Below, piece by piece: positions 1-9,840 of a stretch of 40,893 nucleotides of DNA. The DNA comes from Candidatus Wildermuthbacteria bacterium RIFCSPHIGHO2_01_FULL_48_25 (GTDB taxonomy: Bacteria > Patescibacteriota > Minisyncoccia > Minisyncoccales > UBA10102). The notes beneath the pieces were generated by a model, which saw only the letters and a program-made list of their open reading frames with translations, was not told the DNA's origin and did no database searches. The position numbers and the translations under genes were made by a program. Numbering within the stretch: position 1 is the first letter of the stretch; each line of letters begins with the position of its first letter. The stretch is taken from the NCBI GenBank assembly GCA_001823155.1, contig MHTR01000023.1, forward strand, positions 1 through 40,893. Reading direction: 5' to 3'.

Positions 1-234
1 CTTATCTCTGTGGTTATAGAGGTATTTCATTTGCAGCTTCGTGAGCTCTGCTTCGTCAAAATTCTCTCCGGTGTGGAACGTGCGGGAAAGAACCTTTCCT
101 GTTTTGAGGTTTTTAATTCGCGCAGATACCGTGGAACTTCCTCTTCCTTGGAACATCATAGAACTCTCCAGCACCTCGTAGGGCTGGCCCTCGAAAAGAA
201 ACTGCACTCCTTTTTTTAATTCTGTGTGTATCAT
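1..234 (-). CDS. efp: Elongation factor P, N-terminal part; runs off the left window edge
   Basis: Reverse strand reads MIHTELKKGVQFLFEGQPYEVLESSMMFQGRGSSTVSARIKNLKTGKVLSRTFHTGENFDEAELTKLQMKYLYNHRDK, open to the edge. ATG at 234 overlaps the fmt TGA (ATGA). Not in the ORF track because truncated. Confidence 0.9.
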   Translation of the reverse strand, partial: MIHTELKKGVQFLFEGQPYEVLESSMMFQGRGSSTVSARIKNLKTGKVLSRTFHTGENFDEAELTKLQMKYLYNHRDK

Positions 235-1220
235 ACTTTGGAACCAATAATATCTTTATGACCGAGAAGGAACTCCTTGGAACTCATGGGTTTCTTGCCC
301 TCAAGCTGTAGCTCCTCAATAACCAAGGCGCCTTCCCCGCATTGAATAGCAAGTTTTTTATCTTCGGTCAAGAACACCGTGCCAGGAGTGAACTTGGTCG
401 GGCCAAGTTTCGGGAAACTTGGCCCGACCAAGTTCTGTACCAAGTTTCGATTGAACACTGCAACTTTGAGTATTTTCAAGTTATGACCCTTAAACACCGT
501 GAACGTTCCTGGCCAGGGAGTAAACGCACGCATCTGGCACTCAATTTCTTCTGCTGGCCTATTCCAATCGATCTTTCCATCTTCTTTTGCAAAGATTTTG
601 GTATATGTTGCCCTTGAATCATCTTGGGGAATGGCTTGTATCTTACCCTCAACCCATTGCGGAATTGTTTTGATGAGCAACTCTGCTCCCAGCTCCGCAA
701 GTTTATCACGCAACTCTGGAAAGGTTGGTTTTGAAAATTGAAAATTGAAAATTGAAAATTCTTGCTGCGCAAGTATTGGCCCGTGGTCCATTTTCTCATC
801 CAAAAGCATAATGGTAACTCCTGTTTCTTTATCTCCATTGAGAATGGCGGTATGAACAGGCGAGGGGCCTCGGTATGTTGGCAACAAAGAAGGATGAACA
901 TTCAAGGTACCTTTCTTTGGAACGTCTAAAACTTCTTTGGGAAGAATCGCCCCGTACGAAGCTACCACAAACAGATCGGGAATCAAACTTGGCCCGGCCA
1001 AGTTTGAATCAAACTTGGCCGGGCCAAGTTTCACGGGTTGAGCTACTTCCAAAGAATACTTTTGTGCGGCAACTTTCACTGGTGAGGGAGTGAGTTTTAG
1101 ACTTCTTCCAGCAGGTTTATCCGGAGTAGTCACTACCAAAACAGGCTTTGTATTCGCCTGCACAAGTTTTTCTAATACAGTCGCTCCGAACTCAGAAGTT
1201 CCAAAGAAAACAATGTTCAT
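231..1220 (-). CDS. fmt: Methionyl-tRNA formyltransferase
   Basis: MNIVFFGTSEFGATVLEKL..., NVHPSLLPTYRGPSPVHTAILNGDKETGVTIMLLDEKMDHGPIL. Start set to 1220, overlapping the upstream stop (ATGA). Confidence 0.95.
   Translation of the reverse strand: MNIVFFGTSEFGATVLEKLVQANTKPVLVVTTPDKPAGRSLKLTPSPVKVAAQKYSLEVAQPVKLGPAKFDSNLAGPSLIPDLFVVASYGAILPKEVLDVPKKGTLNVHPSLLPTYRGPSPVHTAILNGDKETGVTIMLLDEKMDHGPILAQQEFSIFNFQFSKPTFPELRDKLAELGAELLIKTIPQWVEGKIQAIPQDDSRATYTKIFAKEDGKIDWNRPAEEIECQMRAFTPWPGTFTVFKGHNLKILKVAVFNRNLVQNLVGPSFPKLGPTKFTPGTVFLTEDKKLAIQCGEGALVIEELQLEGKKPMSSKEFLLGHKDIIGSKV
390..435. repeat. Paired palindromic repeat inside fmt (copy 1)
   Basis: GAACTTGGTCGGGCCAAGTTTC-gg-GAAACTTGGCCCGACCAAGTTC: perfect 22-bp inverted repeat of two 19-nt palindromes. 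Confidence 0.95.
980..1032. repeat. Paired palindromic repeat inside fmt (copy 2)
   Basis: GAATCAAACTTGGCCCGGCCAAGTTT followed by GAATCAAACTTGGCCGGGCCAAGTTT. Confidence 0.95.
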
Positions 1221-1672
1221 TTCACGATTCTCCACTCCATCATCGATTCTTTATCCGCAAACTCCAACCATTCTCCTTCGGGAGTAACCACGAACCACTT
1301 TTTCTTGGTTTCAGACCACACCATGGGGTTGTTCCGGTAAAAGGGTTTTTTCACTACTTCTTTTGGCTTCAACCTGTCGAGTTCCAGCCATTTCTTGAAC
1401 ACGGTTTCAATGGCGTAATCCAAGTTTCTCGACTGCGCCCATTCCGCTACCTTGGTTATGGCTTCTTTTGCGTTTTTGACGGAACCTGCCAGATCAATGA
1501 GCTGTTTCGCGGGCCGCACGAAGCGAGAGTAGATGATTTTTTTCTTCTTTGCGTCTTTCTTTATCTGCTCTATAGAAAGTCCCTTGGTGGAAAAGTAATG
1601 GTTTACCACTTCCTGAATAGGGGAGTCATCGGGTTTTTCTTTCTTTGCTGCTGTCTTTTTCGTTTTCTTCAT
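1217..1672 (-). CDS. Conserved hypothetical protein, Lys-rich
   Basis: 151-aa ORF translationally coupled to fmt (ATGA overlap). Confidence 0.7.
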   Translation of the reverse strand: MKKTKKTAAKKEKPDDSPIQEVVNHYFSTKGLSIEQIKKDAKKKKIIYSRFVRPAKQLIDLAGSVKNAKEAITKVAEWAQSRNLDYAIETVFKKWLELDRLKPKEVVKKPFYRNNPMVWSETKKKWFVVTPEGEWLEFADKESMMEWRIVK

Positions 1673-1711
1673 GAATTGATTTTAGCTTAAAAAGTGGTAC
1701 GATTCAATAAT

Positions 1712-2278
1712 ATGCTGCACAGGATTTTTTTGGCAATAAAACTGCAAAAGGGAATGAAGGAACAGCTTCTGGCGTATCGGGAAAAGTGGCCGGAACTGCC
1801 CGCGCGATGGGCAAAGCAAGAAAACCTGCACCTCACCCTGGCATTCTATGGAAATGCCTCAGACCAGGAGCTTGAGGAGATAAAACAGAAAGTGAGAGAA
1901 GTGGCAAGTAAACACAAACCCTTTTCGCTCAAGCTTTCAAAAATAGTGTACGGCCCCAGTGTTTCGCAAGCGCGCATGCTCTGGGCGGTGGGGGACACCA
2001 CACAAGAACTCGCTTCGCTTCAGCAGGAACTCGCCGTGGCTCTCGAGCGCGTAGAAGAAAGGGAATTTTCACTCCACCTCACCCTGGCCCGATTCAACGA
2101 ATGGGAATTTAAGAAAATCAATCCCGAAGAGCGGCCCGAAGTAAACGAGGACATTTCTTTTGAAATCACGGTGCACTCAGTCGACATTATGGAAAGCAAA
2201 CCTAGAAGAGGCGGGGCTGAGTATAGTGTTGTTGAAAGTTGTAAATTGTCCGCCGGCCGGCGGATTGAAAATTCATGA
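1712..2278 (+). CDS. thpR: RNA 2',3'-cyclic phosphodiesterase (2'-5' RNA ligase family)
   Basis: Two HxTL motifs (HLTLAFYG, HLTLARF); starts MLHRIFLAIKL. C-terminal tail looks repeat-derived. Confidence 0.85.
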   Translation: MLHRIFLAIKLQKGMKEQLLAYREKWPELPARWAKQENLHLTLAFYGNASDQELEEIKQKVREVASKHKPFSLKLSKIVYGPSVSQARMLWAVGDTTQELASLQQELAVALERVEEREFSLHLTLARFNEWEFKKINPEERPEVNEDISFEITVHSVDIMESKPRRGGAEYSVVESCKLSAGRRIENS

Positions 2279-3585
2279 AGATTCACTTTATTGGTATCGG
2301 CGGTATTGGGGTTTCGGCTCTGGCAAAATATTATCTCCAGAAAGGCTGGGAGGTTTCTGGGTGCGATTTGGTAAGCACCGAGATAACAGACCAATTAAAA
2401 GAAATGGGGATATCGGTTCGCATTGGAGAACCCGACATTTCTTGCGTTCCTGAAAACGCAGACCGGGTTGTCTACAGCCCCGCTGTTCCAATAGACAATA
2501 TCGAGCGGAAAAAGAAGGAAGCGCAGAGTTATCCCGAAGCTCTAGGAGAACTGACAAAAACCCACTACACCATAGCTGTTTCAGGAACGCATGGAAAGAG
2601 CACCACCAGCTCTATGATCGGGCTCCTTTTGGTGAAAGCAGGATTTGACCCAACAATCATTGTCGGCACGAAGTTGAAAGAGCTGAGAGATTCTAACTGC
2701 AGAGTAGGGAAGTCAAAATACCTTGTCATTGAAGCAGACGAGCACTTTGCTTCTTTTTTGAACTACTGGCCCTCCATACTCGTATTAACTACCGTGGAAG
2801 CAGACCATTTGGATTACTACAAAAACCTCAAGAACATTGTTGAAACGTTCAAGAAATACGTAGGGCACTTGCCAGAAGACGGCTGGCTGGTGGCAAACGA
2901 AAACGATAAGAATATTACAGAAATCAGGAGTGTTGCAGACGCTTCACAAACCATGCTGTTCTCGTTAAAGCAGCAGGAAGCAGAAGAGTTGCGAAAACTC
3001 ATGAAAATACCAGGAGAGCACAACGTTACGAACGCCCTGGCTGCTCTTTCTACCGCCCGAATCCTCACCATTCCCGACGATATCTCTTTCAAAGCACTCT
3101 CCGAATACCAAGGCTCCTGGAGGCGGTTTGAGATTTTCCAGCTTAAAAAGCCAAAACCTTACACGTTGGTATCAGACTATGGCCATCATCCAACGGAAAT
3201 AAAGGTGACGGTGGAGGCGGCAAAACAAAAATGGCCGGATAAACCAATATGGCTCGTGTTCCAGCCTCATCAATACCAAAGAACACATCTTCTATGGGAT
3301 GACTTTGTGAACGTATTGTCCAATCTTCCTGTTGAGAAACTCATTATCACAGATATTTACGATGTGGCAGGCAGAGAAGACCCTGTTGCCAAAGCCAATG
3401 TTTCTTCTGAAAAGCTCGTAAGTGCAGTAAGCGCGTACAAGGGTTCGGTGCTGTATCTCAAAAACAATGAGGAAGCAAAAACATACCTCAAAGAAAACCT
3501 CAAAGGAGGTGAAATTGTCATGGTTATGGGAGCAGGGGATATTTATGGATTGACACGTTCGCTTGAAAAAGAGAAAATATCCTAA
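2275..3585 (+). CDS. murC: UDP-N-acetylmuramate--L-alanine ligase
   Basis: MKIHFIGIGGIGVSALAKYYLQKG..., GTHGKSTTSSMIG, DYGHHPTEI. Confidence 0.95.
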   Translation: MKIHFIGIGGIGVSALAKYYLQKGWEVSGCDLVSTEITDQLKEMGISVRIGEPDISCVPENADRVVYSPAVPIDNIERKKKEAQSYPEALGELTKTHYTIAVSGTHGKSTTSSMIGLLLVKAGFDPTIIVGTKLKELRDSNCRVGKSKYLVIEADEHFASFLNYWPSILVLTTVEADHLDYYKNLKNIVETFKKYVGHLPEDGWLVANENDKNITEIRSVADASQTMLFSLKQQEAEELRKLMKIPGEHNVTNALAALSTARILTIPDDISFKALSEYQGSWRRFEIFQLKKPKPYTLVSDYGHHPTEIKVTVEAAKQKWPDKPIWLVFQPHQYQRTHLLWDDFVNVLSNLPVEKLIITDIYDVAGREDPVAKANVSSEKLVSAVSAYKGSVLYLKNNEEAKTYLKENLKGGEIVMVMGAGDIYGLTRSLEKEKIS

Positions 3586-3590
3586 TACAT

Positions 3591-4040
3591 ATGACACTTC
3601 TCGTCATCATTCTCTTAATGGTTCTGGTCGCAGTGATTACGTGGTTTTTTGCTTCACGTTCCGCACGAGCAAAAAGAGCTCCCGAACCAATAACGCCTCC
3701 TCCTGTTCAAAAGCCAAAAGTGATTCTACCCATTCCTCCCCGCGTGGCGCAACCTCCTGCTTCCTTCATCGCAAAGAAACCACTTCCGCCCGTTCCTCCT
3801 CCTTCGTATATTCCCAAACCCTTCGTCGCTTCCGCTCCTCAGGGCCTGCGGCCTACACCTCCGATGCCGCCAAAGCCAGTTGCTCCTCCTCTTCCTCAGA
3901 AACCGCCCGTGGCTGCTGAACCGTTAAAACCGTTTGAACCGCCAACAACTCAAAGGCCCATATTAACACCTCCTCCACCACCTCCAACCCCAAAACCCAA
4001 CACGCCCTCCATGCTTCCTAAGCCGCCTATAGGGTCATGA
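3591..4040 (+). CDS. Membrane-anchored proline-rich protein
   Basis: N-terminal TM (LLVIILLMVLVAVITWFFAS), then Pro-rich tail with PPPPPP; overlaps next gene. Confidence 0.75.
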   Translation: MTLLVIILLMVLVAVITWFFASRSARAKRAPEPITPPPVQKPKVILPIPPRVAQPPASFIAKKPLPPVPPPSYIPKPFVASAPQGLRPTPPMPPKPVAPPLPQKPPVAAEPLKPFEPPTTQRPILTPPPPPPTPKPNTPSMLPKPPIGS

Positions 4041-4444
4041 AAGAAACAGGCCTTATCTTTCTTGGAATTCTTGTTGTGCTCGCAATCAGCGCGGCAGGTT
4101 TCATATTCCTCAAAAACACTGGGTTACTCAACAACCAAACAGTAAACAACCCCTGCGCAGGCGTTGAAGAACCAGAAAGCGGCGTTATGTGCAAAGACGC
4201 AGTCGCAAGAGCCCTGGAACTGCATCCTGGAAGCGTAAACTCTGTTCAGCTCGCCACAACTGAAGTTGAGGGGGGACCAGGAGAAGCTCCTCAAGATGTT
4301 GAGTTGTGGCTTGTGGATATTAATGTTGAGAACCCAATTGAAACCGAATCTGAAATGATGCAGCGCATTATTGTTGCAGTAGAACCTACTCCAGTCCTTG
4401 GCATCGATTCTTTTGTGTACGAATTCTTCTCCTTTGCCCTATGA
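4037..4444 (+). CDS. Hypothetical single-TM protein
   Basis: N-terminal TM segment; ATGA overlaps with both neighbours. Confidence 0.75.
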   Translation: MKETGLIFLGILVVLAISAAGFIFLKNTGLLNNQTVNNPCAGVEEPESGVMCKDAVARALELHPGSVNSVQLATTEVEGGPGEAPQDVELWLVDINVENPIETESEMMQRIIVAVEPTPVLGIDSFVYEFFSFAL

Positions 4445-7400
4445 AATACTTTCCTCTCTTCATACTCGCCTCGTTTGCACTCCTCATAGCTTTGGTTATA
4501 CCAAGCTACGCCTCTGCCCTCCAATGCTCAGCACAACAAACCACACTCACCTTCACAAGTGAAAGATGCTATGACACCGATGGCACCTACATTGGCTGCA
4601 GCGGAAACAAGGTTTGCCAAGCAAACGGATACTGCTATCAACAAAACACCACAACCACAAACTGGTCGTGCCCTGACACCACGTCTGGTTCTTGCAGCTA
4701 TTCGAGCACCTGTGACGAAAGTGGCGATATTACCACCACGTACTCTTTCTGCGGCTCAAGCCCAGGAACCTGCTCTTCTTCTTCTTCCACCGAGTATGGC
4801 GCGTGCAGCAGAAGTACAAACGGCCAGTCGTGCGGCACAAACCAGGTATGTTCTGGCGGAAGCTGTGTAACATCCTGCGTTTCCAACCAAGGACAGAGCT
4901 GTCCCTCTGGCGCAAACGTCTGCGGCCAGACAAACACAGGAACCATTCAATGCGACGGAACCTGCTCGGCATCTACTCCGTCAAACCCGTCAACCTGTAT
5001 AAACAACGTGGGTGAAACCGGGTACCAATGCCCCTCTGGCTGCACCGTAACAGATAAAACCCTTTCTGTTTCAGTAACCGCAACTCCTTCTTCCGGCCCC
5101 GCTCCTTTGAAAAACGTGAAGATAGACGCTTCTGTGGGAGGAACCGCCACAGGAACCATTACCTACAAACTCGACTGCACCAATGACTTAGTGTTTGACG
5201 CAACCGAAACCTCAAGTTCAACATCCTACACCTTTACCAAGAAATGCGACTACGACACGCCCGGAAATTACACCGTGCGCGTGAATGTCACAAGGCAGAC
5301 TCTCAGCGTCAGCAATACCACCTCTGTGAGCACCTCTCTTGCGTGCGACTCCACCTCCTTTACCTCTTGCTCCAACGCGAAAGACTTTGGAAGTGGGGGA
5401 TCCATAGGAGCCATGTGCGGAGCAGATCAATACTATCAAGCCGTAGTTCCCGCGGGAAACACCTGCGATGTTTTGTTCTCGGTAACTCCCGACTCTTCCT
5501 CCGACTACGACTTGTATGTGGAAAACACGGCTGCTGCCTGCCCTTCAACAAGCGCCTGGGATTGCAAGTCAACGAATGGAACTGGAGCGAATGACCAATG
5601 CACGGCAACCCAGCTGGGGCCGGGAGCCTATAAAGCCCTGGTTCATAAATACAGCGGAAGCGGCATATACTCTGTTGCCTCAAGCGTTTATAACTGCAAG
5701 ATAATAAGCCTTACCTTTCCCTCAACCACATGGCAACGGTTATGGTACGACAACCCAAAAACGAACAACTTCAGTGACGCGAGCTTTCTGGGAGAAACCC
5801 CAAATGAATCATCCTTGCGTTTTGATACCGACTGGGGAGGCGGAACTCTCGCGTATTCGAGAAACAATACGGTTGGCTTTAAGTCAAGCAGAAGCATCAC
5901 GGTAAACCAAAGCGGAACCTATCAATTCGTCATCGGTTCTGATGACGGCGCACAACTCTATGTTGACAACTCTTTGATCATCAACCAGTGGGCCGATGGA
6001 AGCTGGCGCACCAGCACCGGAAGCGTTTCTCTCGCGGCCGGGACACACAACCTCGAGCTTAGATATTACGAAAATACGGGGAATGCAAGAGCATTCTTTA
6101 GCCCTGCAGTATCTATAACCGTTGAGCCTACCGCTATTGTGCAGGGAACGCAGATTACTCTTAGCGCGTACTGCGCGGGGAGCGCATGCGAAGGGAGGAC
6201 TGTTTTTTGGAACCATTCCTCGAGCGGGCCAAGCCCGGGAAGTTGTGTTTTGAGCGGCGGCAGGTGCCAAACCACATTTACCACCGCGGGACTTGGAACA
6301 GGAACCGTGAACTTCTGGGGAACCGTTGATATTTCAAACGACGGCGACACGACCGATGCAGGAGAACGTTCCGCAGATGTGCCGGTGACTATTGGTGCCT
6401 GCGCCAAAAACTATGACCTTATTCAGGATTCTATTAAGGTTGTTGTGCCAATCGCCGGAAGCACAAAAGAATGCACTGTCAACATCAATAGTTCAGGGCA
6501 AGACTTGAGCGACAGCAGTAATGTGAAGTACTACTCGCTCCCGTCGGGAAACGTGCGCACTGTGGAAATGGACGACGACCCTATTGGGGCAGGGGACTGC
6601 GACCTTGACCTTAAATGGACAGCATTTTTTGATGCTCCTTTGCAGGGTAAATTAGATATAGAAAGCAGAGCCGTAGAAAAAGAAGCGCTTCAAGGAACTT
6701 GGCCCTTCCAGACACCTCGAGATTTGTCATTTCAATATAATTTAAGTTCTTCGGAGTGTGTGTTTACGAGTTTTTCACCTGGGACTGCTAAAGATGACAC
6801 AAGCAGTTCAGGAGAAAACGCATGGACCAACCCAACTATATCTACAGACAAAAGAGCAGTCGTGAAAAAACACGGCGTCAAAGCCAACTACGGTAGTAAT
6901 GAAACTGAGAAACAAGTGTTCAGCAATCGGCAATTTACTTTAAAGGAGTGTGTTTCAAACGACCAGTGCAACCCTTCCAGCCTCAATCCAAACTCAGATG
7001 CAAGTTCCACTAAACAAATATGCAACATTGATGCGAATGATAATGGGGTAGGGGATATCACAAGTAATTTCTCCCCGAATACATGTATTGATAGCGTATA
7101 CCCAAGTACAAAAATAACAGGGCTTACGTCTTCGGATTCAGGGATTGCGAGAGGAGAAAAAGGTGGATCCGTATGGCTGCGAGGTCGTGACGGCGGAGGA
7201 AACAGACTTTATACCGCAACTGCAGAATTTAAAGACGACGGGGGAGCAGGACTCCAAACCTGTCTTTTCGCTCTTCGCACAGGAACGCCCGCGACAACCG
7301 TAATAACAAGCAATCAATGGTGCAGTGGTACTACGACTACAAAAAGCTTTACATTCAGCGTAGGGCCGACTGGAGATTGCAATACACAAGAACAAGATAA

Positions 7401-7578
7401 TTGCACAGTCTGGGCGTGGGGAATTGATCGTGCCCAAAACAATGAGATATTTGATGCATATCGAAAGCTTTCGAACTCGTCCCAAGAAAAATCATACCTC
7501 GACTCTTCTACGAGTTTCACTGAGCGTATCAACTACCTTGAAATGGGCGTGGACTACACTCCTCCTACTACTCAATAA
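4441..7578 (+). CDS. Large secreted Cys-rich surface protein with PKD-like, PPC-like and PA14-like regions
   Basis: Signal peptide MKYFPLFILASFALLIALVIPSYASA; PA14-like RSITVNQSGTYQFVIGSDDGAQLYVDNSLIINQWADGSWRTSTGSVSLAAGTHNLELRYYENTGNARAFF. Confidence 0.85.
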   Translation: MKYFPLFILASFALLIALVIPSYASALQCSAQQTTLTFTSERCYDTDGTYIGCSGNKVCQANGYCYQQNTTTTNWSCPDTTSGSCSYSSTCDESGDITTTYSFCGSSPGTCSSSSSTEYGACSRSTNGQSCGTNQVCSGGSCVTSCVSNQGQSCPSGANVCGQTNTGTIQCDGTCSASTPSNPSTCINNVGETGYQCPSGCTVTDKTLSVSVTATPSSGPAPLKNVKIDASVGGTATGTITYKLDCTNDLVFDATETSSSTSYTFTKKCDYDTPGNYTVRVNVTRQTLSVSNTTSVSTSLACDSTSFTSCSNAKDFGSGGSIGAMCGADQYYQAVVPAGNTCDVLFSVTPDSSSDYDLYVENTAAACPSTSAWDCKSTNGTGANDQCTATQLGPGAYKALVHKYSGSGIYSVASSVYNCKIISLTFPSTTWQRLWYDNPKTNNFSDASFLGETPNESSLRFDTDWGGGTLAYSRNNTVGFKSSRSITVNQSGTYQFVIGSDDGAQLYVDNSLIINQWADGSWRTSTGSVSLAAGTHNLELRYYENTGNARAFFSPAVSITVEPTAIVQGTQITLSAYCAGSACEGRTVFWNHSSSGPSPGSCVLSGGRCQTTFTTAGLGTGTVNFWGTVDISNDGDTTDAGERSADVPVTIGACAKNYDLIQDSIKVVVPIAGSTKECTVNINSSGQDLSDSSNVKYYSLPSGNVRTVEMDDDPIGAGDCDLDLKWTAFFDAPLQGKLDIESRAVEKEALQGTWPFQTPRDLSFQYNLSSSECVFTSFSPGTAKDDTSSSGENAWTNPTISTDKRAVVKKHGVKANYGSNETEKQVFSNRQFTLKECVSNDQCNPSSLNPNSDASSTKQICNIDANDNGVGDITSNFSPNTCIDSVYPSTKITGLTSSDSGIARGEKGGSVWLRGRDGGGNRLYTATAEFKDDGGAGLQTCLFALRTGTPATTVITSNQWCSGTTTTKSFTFSVGPTGDCNTQEQDNCTVWAWGIDRAQNNEIFDAYRKLSNSSQEKSYLDSSTSFTERINYLEMGVDYTPPTTQ

Positions 7579-7599
7579 TTTTGATACTCGGCAAAAGAA

Positions 7600-7640
7600 A
7601 AACGGCCTTCTCCTTTCTTGAAGAAAGAAGAAGGCCGTTT
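7600..7640. terminator. Bidirectional intrinsic terminator between convergent genes
   Basis: AAACGGCCTTCTcCTTTCTT / AAGAAAGaAGAAGGCCGTTT, one mismatch, A/T-rich flanks. Confidence 0.85.
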
Positions 7641-7658
7641 GCCCGATTTGGGCTTTAC

Positions 7659-8471
7659 TTACGAACGAACAAGGACTTCATACACCTCCTTGATGGTGAA
7701 GATGGAGTCGTTTGGCGCAGTCGTCGCAATGACAATCCGTGACCAATCTCCCTCGTCAAAGACAGTCAACCCTTGGGCACCCCTCAATCCGAGAAGCCTC
7801 AGACCCTTGGTTGGGTCTTTGCTTTCGTTATACCCAGGAGGTGGCGCAAGTTCGCGCCATGTCTTCCCCTCGTCAAGAGAGTAGACAGGCCGATGAATGC
7901 CACGGGTGACGAAGAGACTCTCCGGAGAACAGTTCTCGATGCAGGTGTCATCCGACCACAGTGCGACCCATGTATTCCCATGGGCAACGATGTAGGAAAG
8001 ACCACCTGGATGCCATTTCTCTGGAGTGCTCGGGTACAGGTACGGTGCATCGAGCTGCATGGTCGCAAACAGCGTCTCGTTCAGTTCATTCCAGGCTTCG
8101 CTGGAAAGGAACTCGGCCTTTTGGTCCGGGTTCTTTACAAATTCCGAGCCGGGCTTCCAGATCGGTTCTACGATCGGCACTTTCGCCGATGCAACCGACA
8201 ACTCACTTACTGGAACCGGTGCCCGAGAAGGCACTCGAACAATGCTGGACTGCTCACGTGTCGCAGGAACTGCAGAGTTGCGAGCGCCTGCGAACACAAC
8301 GAACAGAACTGCCACTGCTACTGCGAAAACCGCGACTACCAAGAAAGACATGGCGAGTGGAACAATCCTGTCCCACCGCACATTCTCGAGGCGGTGCCGC
8401 GTTGCTTCGACGTGATCCGAAGCAGCAATCTGCTCCCGAATCTGGTCTAACATTTGGCACCTCCATGCCAC
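7659..8471 (-). CDS. Hypothetical single-TM extracytoplasmic protein with BNR-like YSLDEGKTWRELA segment
   Basis: TM helix FLVVAVFAVAVAVLFVVFAG; upstream TTGACA-N18-TATAAT on the minus strand. Confidence 0.7.
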   Translation of the reverse strand: MAWRCQMLDQIREQIAASDHVEATRHRLENVRWDRIVPLAMSFLVVAVFAVAVAVLFVVFAGARNSAVPATREQSSIVRVPSRAPVPVSELSVASAKVPIVEPIWKPGSEFVKNPDQKAEFLSSEAWNELNETLFATMQLDAPYLYPSTPEKWHPGGLSYIVAHGNTWVALWSDDTCIENCSPESLFVTRGIHRPVYSLDEGKTWRELAPPPGYNESKDPTKGLRLLGLRGAQGLTVFDEGDWSRIVIATTAPNDSIFTIKEVYEVLVRS

Positions 8472-8556
8472 TTATTTGGTTATGTACGGAAAATCTCCGA
8501 ACTAATACAATTATATACCCATTTGTACCTATTTGTCAAGATGGCAATTTAGAGCA

Positions 8557-8587
8557 TAAAAAAGAGGGCTGGTTTTGACACCAACCC
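8557..8587 (-). terminator. Intrinsic terminator for the 8598-9620 gene
   Basis: Minus strand GGGTTGGT-gtcaaa-ACCAGCCC followed by TCTTTTTTAT. Confidence 0.7.
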
Positions 8588-8597
8588 CCACCTGTGC

Positions 8598-9620
8598 CTA
8601 CTGTTGGATAAGTCCCGCAAGCACGGCGTTCTCCCGAGAGAGGAGATAAACTGTTCTCCCTGAAGGAGAAATGGAATGAATTATCCACTTTCCCTCAATG
8701 AGAACTGTGCTTGACTGCTGGGTTTCCGGCCAGTCGCCAATCACCTTGCCGTCGCCATTGAGATCTTGTAGGACCACAACGTCTCCAAGGTTCTTGAACA
8801 TCCCGTATCCGCTCCGTTCCTGGAGCGCGAAGAACCTATCGGTTTCCGAAATTCTTCCGACCCGCACACTCACCGTCTGAATGCCTACGCTCACCGCACT
8901 AACTGGTTGAGCCATCTCTGCGACGATGCGAAGGGCAGTCGGGATATCTCCCTCTTCCCCAAAATCAACGGCGTAGGAATTCACCTCGATTGCGTGGCTC
9001 TGCACAAGAGAATACGCGTACGCATCCGCCAGTGAACCGTTGAGCTCTCTGCCAACGTAGAGCGTCCCCGGGTTTTGGAAACCTTCTGGTAAAGGATCTA
9101 TGATGTCAGCCATTATGGCGAGCATGCCTCGAGATCCAACCCTGAAAACTCCGTAGTAACCAACACCCCTTGCCTGCGGAGCATCCTTCATCTCCAGGGG
9201 CTTCTCTCGCGCGAGTGTCTTTTCCTGCCCCGAGTAACCTCCAAGGATGTTGAGGTCTGCGATGTTGTCCCCCGATATATCAATCGTGGTTATGGCAACA
9301 AGAGGCAACGGGGTAGAAGTAGGCGTTGGCGAAGAGACAGACGCGGCAGTCACTTCTACGGTTGGCACCTGCGTAGGTGCCGAAACCACGGTTGCTCCAA
9401 CAGCGGTCTCTGTTGGCTGCGCCAGGGCTGTACCCGTTGGAACGAACACCGGCGTTGCCGTCGGCTGCGTCAACACTCCAGCTGTCGACGAAACTACAGG
9501 CGTAGAATCAACAGTTGAAACCGGCTTATCGCCACCACTCCGCATCACGAGAAAAGCTACTCCCACTGCTACGAACGCAACGAACACTCCGGTCAAAACC
9601 ATTAACGCTTTACGGCTCAT
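8598..9620 (-). CDS. Hypothetical membrane-anchored protein with Thr/Pro/Val-rich linker
   Basis: Start moved to MSRKALMVLTGVFVAFVAVGVAFLVM with GGAGGG upstream; TM, low-complexity linker, then a globular C-terminal part. Confidence 0.7.
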   Translation of the reverse strand: MSRKALMVLTGVFVAFVAVGVAFLVMRSGGDKPVSTVDSTPVVSSTAGVLTQPTATPVFVPTGTALAQPTETAVGATVVSAPTQVPTVEVTAASVSSPTPTSTPLPLVAITTIDISGDNIADLNILGGYSGQEKTLAREKPLEMKDAPQARGVGYYGVFRVGSRGMLAIMADIIDPLPEGFQNPGTLYVGRELNGSLADAYAYSLVQSHAIEVNSYAVDFGEEGDIPTALRIVAEMAQPVSAVSVGIQTVSVRVGRISETDRFFALQERSGYGMFKNLGDVVVLQDLNGDGKVIGDWPETQQSSTVLIEGKWIIHSISPSGRTVYLLSRENAVLAGLIQQ

Positions 9621-9745
9621 GGGTATCCCTCCCCAATACTGAACCTCGCCAGAACATATAACCCGAGATCCGCCATCCACCAACTGGCAGAGCAGACTTC
9701 TCGTAACTACCTCCAGCGAACCATAAATAAAGTCACCTGTCAATT

Positions 9746-9770
9746 CCAAACTAGGGTTACCCTAATTTGG
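9746..9770. repeat. Intergenic palindrome, AACTAGG family
   Basis: CCAAACTAGGGTTACCCTAATTTGG, one mismatched pair. Confidence 0.8.
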
Positions 9771-9840
9771 ATAATTTGGCGAAACTAGGGTATAGTGTGC
9801 GAAGGGTACAAAAGCACATTACACAAAGAAAGGACAGGCG

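Noticed and set aside
476-901. Antisense/overlapping ORFs inside fmt, murC, aspS, murG, gltX and the surface protein gene
   Set aside because: They lie in shadow frames of well-supported proteins and lack recognisable motifs.
3563-3919. 118-aa Ser/Arg-rich ORF
   Set aside because: Out-of-frame reading of the proline-rich gene at 3591-4040, which has the TM anchor and coupled neighbours.
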